Origin: Salinarimonas sp.
Lineage (GTDB): Bacteria > Pseudomonadota > Alphaproteobacteria > Rhizobiales > Beijerinckiaceae
NCBI RefSeq assembly: GCF_040111675.1
Contig: NZ_CP157794.1
Coordinates: 661,001 to 725,000 of the forward strand
Length of the DNA: 64,000 nucleotides
Reading direction: 5' to 3'
Shown: positions 17,121 through 26,603 of the stretch, in pieces
Layout of the letters: each line of letters opens with the position of its first letter
Numbering within the stretch: the first letter of the stretch is position 1
Translations under genes and position numbers: made by a program
The notes under the pieces: generated by a model
What the model saw: only the letters and a program-made list of their open reading frames with translations
What the model was told of the DNA's origin: nothing
The model's database searches: none

Positions 17121-17195
17121 GTGTCTGTCATCGCCACGCAACACGAAGACCGGCAGATGATGACGCACGACGACGGCCCGATCACCATCCTGTAG
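17121..17195 (+). CDS. Possible 24-residue leader peptide upstream of dnaA
   Basis: A GTG-initiated short frame, MSVIATQHEDRQMMTHDDGP followed by ITIL and a TAG stop, preceded by CAGGAGCGGGG. Just upstream is an ACTTCAG/CTGAAGT hairpin. It ends 164 bp before the dnaA start. It may be a translated leader or chance; there is no similarity I recognise. Confidence 0.25.
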   Translation: MSVIATQHEDRQMMTHDDGPITIL

Positions 17196-17359
17196 TCTAG
17201 TCCTAGTCGTAATCGACACAATCAAGAACGAGTTCGGCGTCTCCGAGTGCTTGGAGGCGGCGCGGCGCCTGTGCGCCTGCGCGCTGTCCGGACGTGCGGA
17301 TGCGGGGCAAGCGAGGTCGATCGCGGCGGCGATCGGCGCGCGACGTGAAGGAGGGCGAG

Positions 17360-18868
17360 ATGTTCCACGGGGGCGAGGAGCGCGGGAAGGCGCTCGCGGC
17401 GGCGGTCGAGTGCGCAGGGGCGGACGGGCCCCGGCAGGGCGGCTCGAGCGCCGATGCGGCGGAAGCCTGGGGGCGCGTGCGGCGCCGGCTGCGCGCCGAG
17501 CTCGGCGAGGACGTCTTCACCTCGTGGTTCGCCCGTCTCGAGCTGGAGGCGGTGGCCGACGGCTGCGCGCGGCTGACCGTGCCGACCCGCTTCCTCAAGA
17601 GCTGGATCGAGGCGCATTATCTCGACCGCGTGCTCGACGTGTATCGCGCCGAGGACGGCGCGGTCTCCCGTCTCGCGCTCGCGGTGCGCGGCGCGTCCGT
17701 TCGCGAGGCGGGCAAGCGTCCCGAGCCGACCCACGCGGCCCGCGCGGACGCCGGCTCGCGTCGCGAGCCGTCCGCGACCCCGGCGCCCGCCGCGCCGGCG
17801 CCGCAGCCGGCCGCCGCTTCCGACACGGACATCGTCGGCGCGCCGCTCGACCCGCGCCTCACCTTCGACAGCTTCGTGGTCGGGCGCTCGAACGCCCTCG
17901 CGCACGCCGCCGGAGACCGCGTGGCCCGCCACGAGGGCCCGGCGCTCTACAACCCGCTCTACGTCCATGCCGGCGTGGGGCTCGGCAAGACGCACCTGCT
18001 GCACGCGATCGGCCACGCCGCGCGCGCCCACGGCAAGCGCGTGATCTACCTCACCGCCGACCGGTTCATGTACGGCTTCGTCTCGGCCCTGAAGGCGCAG
18101 ACCTCGCTCGCCTTCAAGGAGCGGCTGCGCGGGATCGACCTGCTGATCATCGACGACGTTCAGTTCATCCAGGGCCGCTCGATCCAGCAGGAATTCGGCC
18201 ACACGCTGAACGCCCTCATCGACGCCGGCCGCCAGGTCGTCATCGCCGCGGACCGGCCGCCGGCGGATCTCGAGAGCCTCGACGAGCGCGCCCGCTCGCG
18301 CCTCGCCGGCGGGCTCGTGGTGGAGGTCGGCGCGCTCGACGAGGACCTGCGCCACTCGATCCTCACCGCCCGGATCTCGGCCGTGAAGGCCGCCCACCCG
18401 ACCTTCGCCGTCGCGGCGGACGTCGTCGCCTACGTGGCCCGCCAGATCACGACGAACGGCCGCGACCTCGAAGGCGCCGTCAACCGGCTCCTCGCCCACG
18501 CGACGCTCACCGGCGCCGCCGTGACGCTGGAGACCGCCGAGACGGCCATCCGCGACCTCGTCAAGAACCGCGAGCCCAAGCGGGTGAAGATCGAGGAGAT
18601 CCAGAAGCTCGTCGCTTCGCGCTACAACGTCTCGCGCTCGGACATCCTCTCCGAGCGGCGCACGGCCGCGGTGGTGCGTCCGCGCCAGATCGCGATGTAT
18701 CTCTCCAAGACGCTGACCCTGCGCTCGCTGCCGGAGATCGGCCGGCGCTTCGGCGGGCGCGATCACACCACCGTGCTGCACGCGGTGCGCAAGATCGAGA
18801 AGTGCATCGGCGAGGATACCGGGCTCAACGAGGAGGTCGAGCTCCTCAAGCGCATGCTGCAGGAGTGA
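17360..18868 (+). CDS. dnaA: Chromosomal replication initiator DnaA
   Basis: 502-aa AAA+ initiator that binds DnaA boxes and melts oriC. Domain I (residues about 35-110) includes [16 protein letters not shown] and [20 protein letters not shown] variable Ala/Pro linker follows. The AAA+ domain has Walker [17 protein letters not shown] (about 206) and Walker [15 protein letters not shown] (about 262). Domain IV has the signature [16 protein letters not shown]. The ATG chosen has a perfect AAGGAGGG site; the frame extends upstream (GTG at 17294) without one. The resulting N-terminus is about 30 residues longer than usual, so a later start is possible. Confidence 0.95.
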   Translation: MFHGGEERGKALAAAVECAGADGPRQGGSSADAAEAWGRVRRRLRAELGEDVFTSWFARLELEAVADGCARLTVPTRFLKSWIEAHYLDRVLDVYRAEDGAVSRLALAVRGASVREAGKRPEPTHAARADAGSRREPSATPAPAAPAPQPAAASDTDIVGAPLDPRLTFDSFVVGRSNALAHAAGDRVARHEGPALYNPLYVHAGVGLGKTHLLHAIGHAARAHGKRVIYLTADRFMYGFVSALKAQTSLAFKERLRGIDLLIIDDVQFIQGRSIQQEFGHTLNALIDAGRQVVIAADRPPADLESLDERARSRLAGGLVVEVGALDEDLRHSILTARISAVKAAHPTFAVAADVVAYVARQITTNGRDLEGAVNRLLAHATLTGAAVTLETAETAIRDLVKNREPKRVKIEEIQKLVASRYNVSRSDILSERRTAAVVRPRQIAMYLSKTLTLRSLPEIGRRFGGRDHTTVLHAVRKIEKCIGEDTGLNEEVELLKRMLQE

Positions 18869-19022
18869 GGGCGGCGCGGACGCGCCCGCGCCCTTCTGTG
18901 CATTGCGACACGGCCGCCCTTGCCTTCGGCGCGCGGCTTCGCCAATCTGCGCTCCCTGCTTACTCGCGCCCGGCGTCGCCTCGGCGACGCCCGCGCCCAC
19001 AATTTCGAGCACCGGGTTCGCC

Positions 19023-20141
19023 ATGAAAGTCACCGTCGAGCGCGCCTCTCTCCTGAAGGCGCTGGGTCACGTCCACCGCGTCGTCGAGCGGCGCTCGACG
19101 ATCCCGATCCTGTCGAACGTGCTCGTTCGCGCGGAAGCCGACGGGCTCGGCCTGAAGGCGACCGACCTCGACATGGAGGTCACCGAGACCGTCCGCGCCG
19201 ACGTCGCGCAGCCGGGCTCCACCACGGTGCCCGCGCACGTCATCTACGACATCGTGCGCAAGCTGCCCGACGGCGCGCAGGTCTCGCTCGAGGCCACCGG
19301 CGAGACCGGGCAGATGGTGCTGCGCTCGGGCCGCTCGAAGTTCACCCTGCAGACCCTGCCGGAAACGGACTTCCCCGATCTCGCGGCGGGCGAGATGAGC
19401 GTCTCCTTCGCCATCGCCCCGGGCGACCTGCGCAAGCTCGTCGAGAAGACGCAGTTCGCGATCTCCACCGAGGAGACGCGCTACTACCTCAACGGCATCT
19501 ACTTCCACACGATCGAGAGCGAGGGCGAGACCGTGCTGCGCGCGGTCGCGACCGACGGTCATCGCCTCGCCCGCGCCCAGATGGCCGCGCCCGACGGCGC
19601 GGCCGGGATGCCGGGCGTCATCGTGCCCCGCAAGGCCGTGGCGGAGATCCTCAAGCTCGTGGAGGAGGGCGGCGAGCAGATCCGCGTCGAGCTCTCGCCC
19701 GCGAAGGTCCGCGTCACCTTCGACTCGGTGATCCTCACGTCGAAGCTGATCGACGGCACCTTCCCCGACTATCAGCGCGTGATCCCGGCCGGAAACGACA
19801 AGGCGCTCGTCGTCGATCGCGACATGTTCGCCAAGGCGGTGGACCGCGTGTCGACCATCTCCTCCGAGCGCGGCCGCGCGGTGAAGCTCGCCATCGCCGA
19901 CGGGCGGGTGACGCTGTCCGTCAACAACCCGGATTCCGGCTCGGCGACGGAGGAGATCGAGGTCGAGTACGAGGCCGATCCGCTCGATATCGGCTTCAAC
20001 GCCCGCTATCTCCTCGACATCACCGGCCAGCTCGACGGCGACACGGCGCTCTTCAAGCTCGCCGATCCCGGCTCGCCGACCCTGATCCAGGACCGCGAGG
20101 GCGCGCCGGCGCTCTACGTCCTGATGCCGATGCGCGTGTGA
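19023..20141 (+). CDS. dnaN: DNA polymerase III beta subunit (sliding clamp)
   Basis: 372-aa ring-forming processivity clamp. It opens MKVTVERASLLKALGHVHRVVERRSTIPI... and contains the second-domain signature ATDGHRLARAQ and the conserved C-terminal end LYVLMPMRV that lines the partner-binding pocket. Length is standard. It lies 154 bp after dnaA, with recF next, the classic dnaA-dnaN-recF order. Confidence 0.97.
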   Translation: MKVTVERASLLKALGHVHRVVERRSTIPILSNVLVRAEADGLGLKATDLDMEVTETVRADVAQPGSTTVPAHVIYDIVRKLPDGAQVSLEATGETGQMVLRSGRSKFTLQTLPETDFPDLAAGEMSVSFAIAPGDLRKLVEKTQFAISTEETRYYLNGIYFHTIESEGETVLRAVATDGHRLARAQMAAPDGAAGMPGVIVPRKAVAEILKLVEEGGEQIRVELSPAKVRVTFDSVILTSKLIDGTFPDYQRVIPAGNDKALVVDRDMFAKAVDRVSTISSERGRAVKLAIADGRVTLSVNNPDSGSATEEIEVEYEADPLDIGFNARYLLDITGQLDGDTALFKLADPGSPTLIQDREGAPALYVLMPMRV

Positions 20142-20193
20142 TCCGGGGGCGCGCGCGCCGGCCGCCAGGGTGCGCCGCCAGGGGCGCGATGCG

Positions 20194-21342
20194 ATGACGG
20201 ACGAGACCGGCCCGGGCCCGCGCGTGACGCGGCTCCTTCTCCAGGATTTCCGCTCCTACGCCGCGCTCGACCTCGCGCCGAGCGCGCCCGTCGTCGCGCT
20301 GGTGGGCGAGAACGGCGCCGGCAAGACCAACCTGATCGAGGCGATCTCGCTGTTCGCTCCCGGCCGCGGGCTGCGACGCGCCGAGTTCGCGGCGATGACC
20401 CGCCAGGGCGCGGCGGGCTTCACCGTGTCCCTGACGCTAGCGGGGGATTACGGCGAGCACCGGCTCGGCACCGGCACGGCGGCGGCCGCGGCGGAGGGGC
20501 GCTCGCGCGTGTGCCGCATCGACGGGGCGCCGGTCTCGTCCCCGGCCGCCTTCGGCGAGTACGTGCGCCTCGTCTGGCTCACGCCCGATCTCGACGCGCT
20601 CTTCAGGGGGCCCGCCGGCGACCGGCGGCGCTTCCTCGACCGGCTGGTGCTCGCCGTCGACGGCGAGCACGGCGCGCGGGTCTCGTCGCTGGAACGGGCG
20701 CTGCGCACTCGCAACCGCCTGCTCGAGGAGAACGGCGATGCGCTCTGGCTCGACGCCGTCGAGCGCGAGGCGGCGGAGCTCGGCGTCGCCGTCGCCGCCG
20801 CCCGGCGCGAGACGGTGGGGCGCCTCGACGGGCTCGTCGCCGAGACGCACGACCCCGCCTCGCCCTTCCCCTTCGCGCGGCTCGCCCTCGAGGGCGAGAT
20901 CGACGACCTGATCGCCTCCCTCCCGGCCGTCGACGCCGAGGACCGCTACCGCGCGATCCTGCGCGAGAGCCGCGGGCGCGACCGCGCCGCGGGGCGCACC
21001 CTCGTCGGCCCGCAGGCGAGCGATCTCGCCGTGCGCCACGGGCCGAAGGACATCCCCGCCAACCTCGCCTCCACCGGCGAGCAGAAGGCGCTCCTCATCG
21101 GCCTCGTGCTCGCCCATGCGCGGCTCGTGACCAGCATGACCGGGCTCGCCCCCCTCGTCCTCCTCGACGAGGTCGCCGCCCATCTCGATCCGCGCCGGCG
21201 CGCCGCGCTCTACGCCGACCTCTTCGCGCTGGGCGGCCAGATCTGGCTCACGGGCGCCGATCGCGGGCTTTTCGCGGAGCTCTCGAACCGGGCGGACGTG
21301 TTCGCCGTTGGCGACGGGCGGGCCGAGCGGCTCGACGCCTGA
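20194..21342 (+). CDS. recF: RecF, recombination mediator
   Basis: 382-aa SMC-like ATPase that loads RecA at gaps with RecOR. N-terminal LLLQDFRSYAALDL and Walker A VGENGAGKTNLIEAISLF; C-terminal signature LASTGEQKALLIGLVLAHA and Walker B PLVLLDEVAAHLDPRRRAALY. The ATG chosen lies 52 bp after dnaN; a GTG 24 bp upstream is also in frame and neither has a strong ribosome-binding site, which suggests coupling to dnaN translation. Confidence 0.95.
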   Translation: MTDETGPGPRVTRLLLQDFRSYAALDLAPSAPVVALVGENGAGKTNLIEAISLFAPGRGLRRAEFAAMTRQGAAGFTVSLTLAGDYGEHRLGTGTAAAAAEGRSRVCRIDGAPVSSPAAFGEYVRLVWLTPDLDALFRGPAGDRRRFLDRLVLAVDGEHGARVSSLERALRTRNRLLEENGDALWLDAVEREAAELGVAVAAARRETVGRLDGLVAETHDPASPFPFARLALEGEIDDLIASLPAVDAEDRYRAILRESRGRDRAAGRTLVGPQASDLAVRHGPKDIPANLASTGEQKALLIGLVLAHARLVTSMTGLAPLVLLDEVAAHLDPRRRAALYADLFALGGQIWLTGADRGLFAELSNRADVFAVGDGRAERLDA

Positions 21343-21385
21343 TACCGATCCCGACCCCGCGTCCTCGTCCCGGCATCCCGATCCC

Positions 21386-22165
21386 ATGCGCTTCGCCCTG
21401 CCTTTCTTCGTCTGGTTCCTGCTCGGTTTTCTCGGCATCGTCTCCATGGCGGCGCGGATCGGGCTCGACGAGCTGCGCGCGGTCGAGGGCGCCCCCCAGA
21501 TCGGAGACCGGGCCCTCGTCCTCCTGCTGATCGTCCAGCCGAGCGTGCTGCTCGTGATCGCCGTCGCGGTCGGGGTCGGGCTCTCCGGCAAGGTCGGCCT
21601 GCGCTCGTGGCTCACCGACCGTCTGCGCGGCGAGACGCCGGCGCTCGTCTCCTTCCCGACCGTGGTGGGCACGCTGGCGCTCACCGTCGCCGCCGCGCTC
21701 CTGGCGCTCCTGATCGATCTCGCCTTGCGCCTCGCCGCCCCCGACGCCTTCGTCGGGTTGCCGGGGCCGGACCTCGCGCTGATCCCGCGCCTGTCCGCGG
21801 TGCTCTACGGGGGCATCACCGAGGAGCTGATGCTGCGCTACGGGCTGATGACCGCGCTCGCCTGGGCGGTCTTCGCGGCTTTGCGGGAGCGCGCGGCGGC
21901 GAACCGAACGGCGGTGATGTGGGGCGTGATCCTGGTCGTGGCGGTGGTCTTCGGCGCGGGCCACCTGCCGGCGCTCTCCGCGGCGGTGGAGCCGAACGCG
22001 ATCCTCGTCCTGCGCACGATCGGCATCAACGCCCTGCTCGGCGCTCTCTACGGCTGGCTCTACTGGCGCTACGCCCTCGAGCACGCGGTGATCGCCCACG
22101 CCTTCACCCACGGCGTGTTCTGGCTCGCGGGACCGCTGATGGCCCGCATCGCCGGCCTCGGCTGA
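21386..22165 (+). CDS. CPBP-family intramembrane protease-like protein
   Basis: 259-aa polytopic membrane protein of the CPBP (CAAX-protease/bacteriocin-processing) family. Motif 1 GGITEELMLRYGLM carries the paired catalytic glutamates and Arg. Motif 2 FGAGHLPAL and motif 3 HAFTHGVFW carry the metal-binding histidines. Around six to eight TM helices surround them. No substrate is implied by the neighbours, recF and a PCC-domain gene. The ATG at the first hydrophobic segment is preferred over an in-frame upstream start that would overlap recF. Confidence 0.8.
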   Translation: MRFALPFFVWFLLGFLGIVSMAARIGLDELRAVEGAPQIGDRALVLLLIVQPSVLLVIAVAVGVGLSGKVGLRSWLTDRLRGETPALVSFPTVVGTLALTVAAALLALLIDLALRLAAPDAFVGLPGPDLALIPRLSAVLYGGITEELMLRYGLMTALAWAVFAALRERAAANRTAVMWGVILVVAVVFGAGHLPALSAAVEPNAILVLRTIGINALLGALYGWLYWRYALEHAVIAHAFTHGVFWLAGPLMARIAGLG

Positions 22166-22255
22166 GGCGGGTCGCCCGAGGACGACGGAGAGGCGGGAAC
22201 GCACGGCCCGGCTTCGCCGTTCACCGGTCCCGTTCCCGTTCCGGAGCCGCCCGCC

Positions 22256-22702
22256 ATGCTCTATCGCCTGCTCGACGAAACCGACGGACTGCGCACCATC
22301 GTCGCCGTTCTCGACCATGGCGACGAGGCCATGGCCGCCCTGCAATGGCTCGCCGAGGAGGAGGGGCTCTCGGCCGCGACCGTCACCGGCCTCGGCGCCT
22401 TCGAGCGCGCCACCGTGACGTTCTGGGACTGGGAGACGAAGGCGTACCAGGACATCCCCGTCACCGAGCAGGTGGAGGTGCTCAACCTCACCGGCGACAT
22501 CGCCCTCGACGAGGACGGCGCGCCCAAGCTCCACGTCCATGCCGTGCTCGGCCGGCGCGACGGCGCGGCGATCGGCGGGCATCTCAAGGAGGGGCTCGTG
22601 CGCCCGACGCTGGAGCTCACCGTCACCGAGACCCCGGCCCACCTGCACCGGCGCCACGACCCGAAGACCGGGCTCGCCCTGATCGACCTGCGGGCGCGCT
22701 GA
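22256..22702 (+). CDS. PCC (DUF296) domain protein
   Basis: 148-aa single-domain protein of the plants-and-prokaryotes-conserved (PPC/DUF296) family, which forms trimers and in plants is linked to AT-hook proteins. Family marks are ATVTGLGAFERATVTFWDW, LHVHAVLGRRDGAAIGGHL and a His-rich C-terminus (TPAHLHRRHDP) that may bind metal. The function of stand-alone bacterial members is not established. It ends 6 bp before the convergent DUF1489 gene. Confidence 0.85.
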   Translation: MLYRLLDETDGLRTIVAVLDHGDEAMAALQWLAEEEGLSAATVTGLGAFERATVTFWDWETKAYQDIPVTEQVEVLNLTGDIALDEDGAPKLHVHAVLGRRDGAAIGGHLKEGLVRPTLELTVTETPAHLHRRHDPKTGLALIDLRAR

Positions 22703-22708
22703 GGCGGC

Positions 22709-23161
22709 TCAGAGCAGCCCGAGCTCGGCGAGCTCCCGCCGCAGGCCCTCGGGCATCTCGGCGAGGCCGGCGGCGGCCTCGCCCGACAGGTCCGCCGGCG
22801 CGTCCTTGTCCTCGAGGTAGCGCCAGCCCTGGAACGGGCGGCACGGGCGCGGCTGGACCGGGACGACGACGGGCTCGAGCACCAGATGGCAGCGCCCGAT
22901 CCCGGCCTCGTCCGTGAAGGGGCGGATCTCGAGGAGCCGCTGACGGGCGCCGAGCTGGCCCTTGATCACCCAGTAGAGCGACCCGCGCCCGGCGATCTCG
23001 TCCATGCGCTTGGGCACCATCCGCGTCGTGTGCCGCTGCTCGTAGGCGCGGCCGGCGCGCCGGGCGTAGAGCCGGTTCTCCTCGATCCACGCCTCGAGAT
23101 CGGCGATGGACTCCGCGCCGACGCAGAGCTTCAGGAGATGGAGGGGTGCGCGTGCGTGCAT
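22709..23161 (-). CDS. DUF1489-family protein
   Basis: 150-aa conserved alphaproteobacterial protein of unknown function. Recognisable by LHLLKLCVGAESIADLEAWI near the start, TRMVPKRMDEIAGRGSLYWVIKG in the middle and CRPFQGWRYLEDKDAP near the end. The internal ATG (Met-His-Ala-Arg) is chosen because the family begins there and upstream sequence is non-conserved. No TM segment or signal peptide. Divergent from rpsD across 270 bp in which I see no further gene. Confidence 0.82.
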   Translation of the reverse strand: MHARAPLHLLKLCVGAESIADLEAWIEENRLYARRAGRAYEQRHTTRMVPKRMDEIAGRGSLYWVIKGQLGARQRLLEIRPFTDEAGIGRCHLVLEPVVVPVQPRPCRPFQGWRYLEDKDAPADLSGEAAAGLAEMPEGLRRELAELGLL

Positions 23162-23431
23162 GCGGGAGATGTAGCGCCCGACCGCCAGGCGTGGAAGCCG
23201 GCGGGGCGCCGATTTCCACGGTAAAGTTGCCATGTCACGTTTCCGTTGACACCCGCCCCCGCCTCGTCTATGCCCGCCTCCGACGCGCGGGTCTCGCCAC
23301 GAGGCCCGCGTTCTCGTTCACGCACCCGTGGATCCGGCCGGCAGGCCGGGCCTGTCGTCCCGATCGGTCCGCCGAGGGGGAAGAGGAGGGCGCGTTCCTC
23401 GAAGAGACCAGACACGCACAGAGGAACCGCG

Positions 23432-24049
23432 ATGTCCAAGCGCATTGAGGCGAAGTACAAGATCGACCGCCGCCTCGGTCAGAACATCTGGGGCCGCCCG
23501 AAGAGCCCCGTCAACCGCCGCGAATACGGCCCGGGCCAGCACGGCCAGCGCCGCAAGGGCAAGCTCTCCGACTTCGGCACGCAGCTGCGCGCCAAGCAGA
23601 AGCTCAAGGGCTACTACGCGAACATCACCGAGAAGCAGTTCCGCCGCTATTACGCCGAGGCGATCCGCCAGAAGGGCGATTCCGGCGAGAACCTCATCGG
23701 CCTGCTCGAGCGCCGTCTCGACGCGGTGGTGTACCGCGCGAAGTTCGTCGCGACGCCCTTCGCCGCGCGCCAGTTCGTCAATCACGGCCACGTCAAGGTC
23801 AACGGGCGCCGGGTCAACATCCCGAGCTTCCTCGTGAAGCCGGGCGACGTGATCGAGGTGAAGGACGCCTCCAAGCAGCTCGTCGTGGTGCTCGAGGCCT
23901 CGCAGCTCGCCGAGCGCGACGTGCCGGACTACATCGACGTCGACCATTCCAAGATGGTCGCCACCTACGCCCGGATCCCCACCCTCTCCGAGGTGCCCTA
24001 TCCGGTGCAGATGGAGCCGAACCTCGTCATCGAGTTCTACTCGCGCTGA
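23432..24049 (+). CDS. rpsD: 30S ribosomal protein S4
   Basis: 205-aa primary 16S-rRNA-binding protein that nucleates 30S assembly. [21 protein letters not shown] and [18 protein letters not shown] are the alphaproteobacterial S4 N-terminus without zinc cysteines. The S4 RNA-binding domain spans [23 protein letters not shown] to [10 protein letters not shown]. Stand-alone gene with its own terminator. Confidence 0.98.
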   Translation: MSKRIEAKYKIDRRLGQNIWGRPKSPVNRREYGPGQHGQRRKGKLSDFGTQLRAKQKLKGYYANITEKQFRRYYAEAIRQKGDSGENLIGLLERRLDAVVYRAKFVATPFAARQFVNHGHVKVNGRRVNIPSFLVKPGDVIEVKDASKQLVVVLEASQLAERDVPDYIDVDHSKMVATYARIPTLSEVPYPVQMEPNLVIEFYSR

Positions 24050-24079
24050 TCCTTCCGCGCGGGAGCCGATACGGAGAAA

Positions 24080-24108
24080 GCCGCCCGGGGCGACCCGGGC
24101 GGCTTTTT
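24080..24108 (+). terminator. Rho-independent terminator of rpsD
   Basis: Perfect 10-bp stem GCCGCCCGGG / CCCGGGCGGC with a GCGA loop, followed by TTTTT. It lies 11 bp before the end of the convergent Spy-like gene and may serve both strands. Confidence 0.92.
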
Positions 24109-24119
24109 CGTGCGCCGGC

Positions 24120-24794
24120 TCAGTTCCAGCCGCGCCCGCGCATGCCGTGGTGGTAGCCTCCGCCGCGCCGGCCGTCCCGGCCCGCGCCGACGAGGCCGCC
24201 GGTCTCGCGCACGAGGACGGGGAGGAGCGCCCGCTGGCCCTCGTCGAGGCTGTTCCAGAACGGGCGCATCGCCTCGGCGAGGCGGGCGAGCTCGTCCGAG
24301 CGGGCGGCCGTCACGGCGGCCCGGCGCTCCAGGCTCTCCATGAAGTCGTAACCGCCGTCCGCGCCGGGGCCCGGCCCGGAGCCGCGGCCCATCCTGCCGC
24401 GCATCTCCTCGTGCGACATCATCATGCCGGGGCCCATGCCCCGGCCGGGCCCGAAGCCGCGGCCGTCGTCTGGCCCGAAGCGTCCCCGGCGTTCGGCGCG
24501 CATGGCCTCGCGGCGCTCGACGCGGGTCTCGGAGACCTCCCGCCAGGTGTCCGCGAGGGGCGCGAACAGGTCCTCCTGCTCGGGCGAGAGGGAGAGCCCG
24601 GCGCGGATCGCGGCGAGGCGCGCCTCGATCAGCGCGGTGCGGTCGAGAGCGAGGCGCTCGGCGCGCGGGCCCGTGCCGGGACCCGTCCCCTGCCCGGGTC
24701 CTTGGCCCATCCCGGGCCCCTGCTGCTGCGCGAGCGCCGGCGCGCCCGCGAGGAGGGCGATGGCGGCGACGGCGAGAACGATCTGGCGTTTCAT
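24120..24794 (-). CDS. Spy/CpxP-like periplasmic protein
   Basis: 224-aa secreted protein with a signal peptide (MKRQIVLAVAAIALLAGAPALA, cleavage before QQQ). Then come a Gly/Pro/Gln-rich segment, an LTxxQ-like helix (RAGLSLSPEQEDLFAPLADTW), an Arg/Gly/Met-rich middle (GRGMGPGMMMSHEEM) and a second LTxxQ-like helix region (FWNSLDEGQRALLPVLV). This pattern fits Spy/CpxP-type chaperones or metal-resistance periplasmic proteins. The Met/His-rich stretches could bind copper or another metal. Family assignment is from pattern only. Confidence 0.65.
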   Translation of the reverse strand: MKRQIVLAVAAIALLAGAPALAQQQGPGMGQGPGQGTGPGTGPRAERLALDRTALIEARLAAIRAGLSLSPEQEDLFAPLADTWREVSETRVERREAMRAERRGRFGPDDGRGFGPGRGMGPGMMMSHEEMRGRMGRGSGPGPGADGGYDFMESLERRAAVTAARSDELARLAEAMRPFWNSLDEGQRALLPVLVRETGGLVGAGRDGRRGGGYHHGMRGRGWN

Positions 24795-25041
24795 GACAAT
24801 CACCTCGGCTGCATGGTCTCGAAGCGGCGTCCGGTCGGAGCGTCGGACGAAAATGTCGCACCGCGCACCTTGGGCGCGCATGGCCGGTGCGTGACCATTT
24901 CGTCATGAACGCATGAAGGCGGGCTCGGTGCGGGGCGCGCGAACGCGCGCGTTCAGCCGCGGTTCAAGCGCGGCGCGCTACCTCGATCGCCGACGCGGCC
25001 CAGCCCGCGCGCCCGCCGCACCCGAGACAGGACGCCCCGCC

Positions 25042-25623
25042 ATGCCCCGCTCCGCCCGCACCCGCACGCCGCTCTCCCTCGCCCTCGCCGCCGCGATCGC
25101 GCTGCCGGCCTTCGCGCCGGCCGCGCAGGCGGGCGAGTACTGGCGCGAGGAGGTGATCGAGCACCGCACCGAGCGCCGGGTCGCGCATCGCGTCGACCCA
25201 TACGGCGCCCGGTACGGCGCCCAGTACGGCGCGTATGCGCCCGCGCACGTCGCGCCCCGCGAGCGCGGCTTCGACGACGATGGCGCGGCGCTGGCCCTCG
25301 GTATCGTCGGCGGCGTCGCGCTCGGCGCCGTGCTCGGCTCGGTGCTGGCCCGCCCCGTCGAGCCGGTCGTCGCCGACCCCTACGCGTCGCCCTACCGGGA
25401 TCCGTACGCGACGCCGTATGCCGACCCCTATGCCGGCGATCCGGACATCATCCCATTCGAGCGGTTCGACCGCACGGGCGGCGCGCGGCCGGTCGGCCGC
25501 TCGACGGGCCCTCTGGCCGATGGCCGCTACGATCCGCGCGGGCCGCGCTGCCAGACCGTCGCGCGCGACGGGTTCGGACGCTGGGGCGAGCCGGTCCTGG
25601 TGGAGGAGCGCGTCTGCCGCTGA
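25042..25623 (+). CDS. Secreted Tyr/Pro-rich protein with glycine-zipper segment
   Basis: 193-aa envelope protein I cannot name. It has a signal peptide (SLALAAAIALPAFAPAAQAG), a basic segment, a glycine-rich hydrophobic stretch (ALGIVGGVALGAVLGSVLA) like glycine-zipper lipoproteins, then a low-complexity repeat of DPYASPY/DPYATPY/DPYAG units. The C-terminal segment holds two cysteines (RCQTV and RVCR) that could form a disulfide. Divergent from the Spy-like gene across 247 bp, in which I see nothing but the presumed promoters. Confidence 0.65.
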   Translation: MPRSARTRTPLSLALAAAIALPAFAPAAQAGEYWREEVIEHRTERRVAHRVDPYGARYGAQYGAYAPAHVAPRERGFDDDGAALALGIVGGVALGAVLGSVLARPVEPVVADPYASPYRDPYATPYADPYAGDPDIIPFERFDRTGGARPVGRSTGPLADGRYDPRGPRCQTVARDGFGRWGEPVLVEERVCR

Positions 25624-25630
25624 GGCGGCC

Positions 25631-26029
25631 TCATCCGCCGAAGCGCCGCGCCACGGAGCGCGACAGGCGCTCGCCTTCGACGAGATAGCCGGCGATCGCG
25701 CGCTCCGCCGCCGGCGTGCAGACGCGGTAGGTGAGGGCGAAGGCGCGGAAGCCGCGGTTGTAGGACCCCGCGAGCCGCTCCGAGCGCGCCTCGCCCTCGG
25801 CCTCGATCAGCCGCTGCATCCGCGCCGGCCACTCGCGCGCGTCCCCGGCGCCGCAGAGGTCGCGCAGGAAGGCGAGGGCGCCCATCACCTCCGCGAGCCG
25901 CAGGAGATCCGTTTCGTAGGCCGGCGGCGGCAGCGTCGTGGGATCGGCGGCAGGCGCCTCCTGCTGAGCGAGCGCGGGCGCGGCGGCGAGGGCCGTGCAC
26001 AGCGCCAGGATACGCAGGCGCGCCCTCAT
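25631..26029 (-). CDS. TIGR02301-family secreted protein
   Basis: 132-aa alphaproteobacterial protein of unknown function. It has a signal peptide (LRILALCTALAAAPALAQ) and the family pattern of a helical domain with LLRLAEVMGALAFLRDLCG, W-PARMQRLIEAE and YNRGFRAFALTYRVCTPAA; the two conserved cysteines probably pair. Its ATG overlaps the stop of the upstream Nudix gene (ATGA), so the two are translationally coupled. Confidence 0.75.
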   Translation of the reverse strand: MRARLRILALCTALAAAPALAQQEAPAADPTTLPPPAYETDLLRLAEVMGALAFLRDLCGAGDAREWPARMQRLIEAEGEARSERLAGSYNRGFRAFALTYRVCTPAAERAIAGYLVEGERLSRSVARRFGG

Positions 26030-26469
26030 CGCGGCGCCTCCGCCATGGCGATCGCGGTCCGCACGATGTCCGGCAGGCCCGGCGTCGTCTCGAGCGTCTC
26101 GACCTCGCGCCCGTCGACCCAGCGGATCGCAGCGGCCTCCGGCCCGACCGTGCCCTCGCCCGAGAGCCAGCGCGCCGCATGGGCCTGGATCACGAAGTGG
26201 CTGCGCACGCGCCCGTCCGGATCGCGCTCGAGAATCTCCACCGGCCGGATCGGCCCGATCATCTCGGCCGCGACGCCGACCTCCTCGGCGAGCTCCCGGA
26301 TCGCCGTCTCCGCCAGCGCCTCGCCGGTCTCGACCAGCCCGCCCGGAAGCGTGAACACGCCCCGCATCGGCGGCTTGCCGCGCGCGGCGACGAGCACGCG
26401 GCCCTCGCGCACGACGGCGACGCTCGCGGCGAGGAAGGGGCGGGAGGGGTAGAGGCGGTCGTCTGTCAC
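26026..26469 (-). CDS. Nudix hydrolase (ADP-ribose pyrophosphatase-like)
   Basis: 147 aa with a complete Nudix box: GGLVETGE, then seven residues, then RELAEEVGV (about residues 43-65). Preceded by RPFLAASVAVVREGRVLVAARG, as in ADP-ribose/NADH-type Nudix enzymes. The start is GTG. Cotranslated with the TIGR02301 gene. The substrate cannot be read from the sequence. Confidence 0.82.
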   Translation of the reverse strand: MTDDRLYPSRPFLAASVAVVREGRVLVAARGKPPMRGVFTLPGGLVETGEALAETAIRELAEEVGVAAEMIGPIRPVEILERDPDGRVRSHFVIQAHAARWLSGEGTVGPEAAAIRWVDGREVETLETTPGLPDIVRTAIAMAEAPR

Positions 26470-26603
26470 GGGGTGAGCTTGTCGCGAATTCGACGCCGTC
26501 GCGCAAGAGCGCCGGTCGGTCGCGGCCTCCGTCGGCCCTCCGTCACGAGACTGTCGGACGGCCGCGCTAGGGAGCCGGCTCCACGTCCTGCCGGAGCCGC
26601 CCG

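Noticed and set aside
16600..17359. Chromosomal origin (oriC) at dnaA
   Set aside because: Only one near-consensus DnaA box and no A+T-rich repeat array are visible; in many Hyphomicrobiales oriC lies elsewhere. GC-skew over the whole chromosome would decide.
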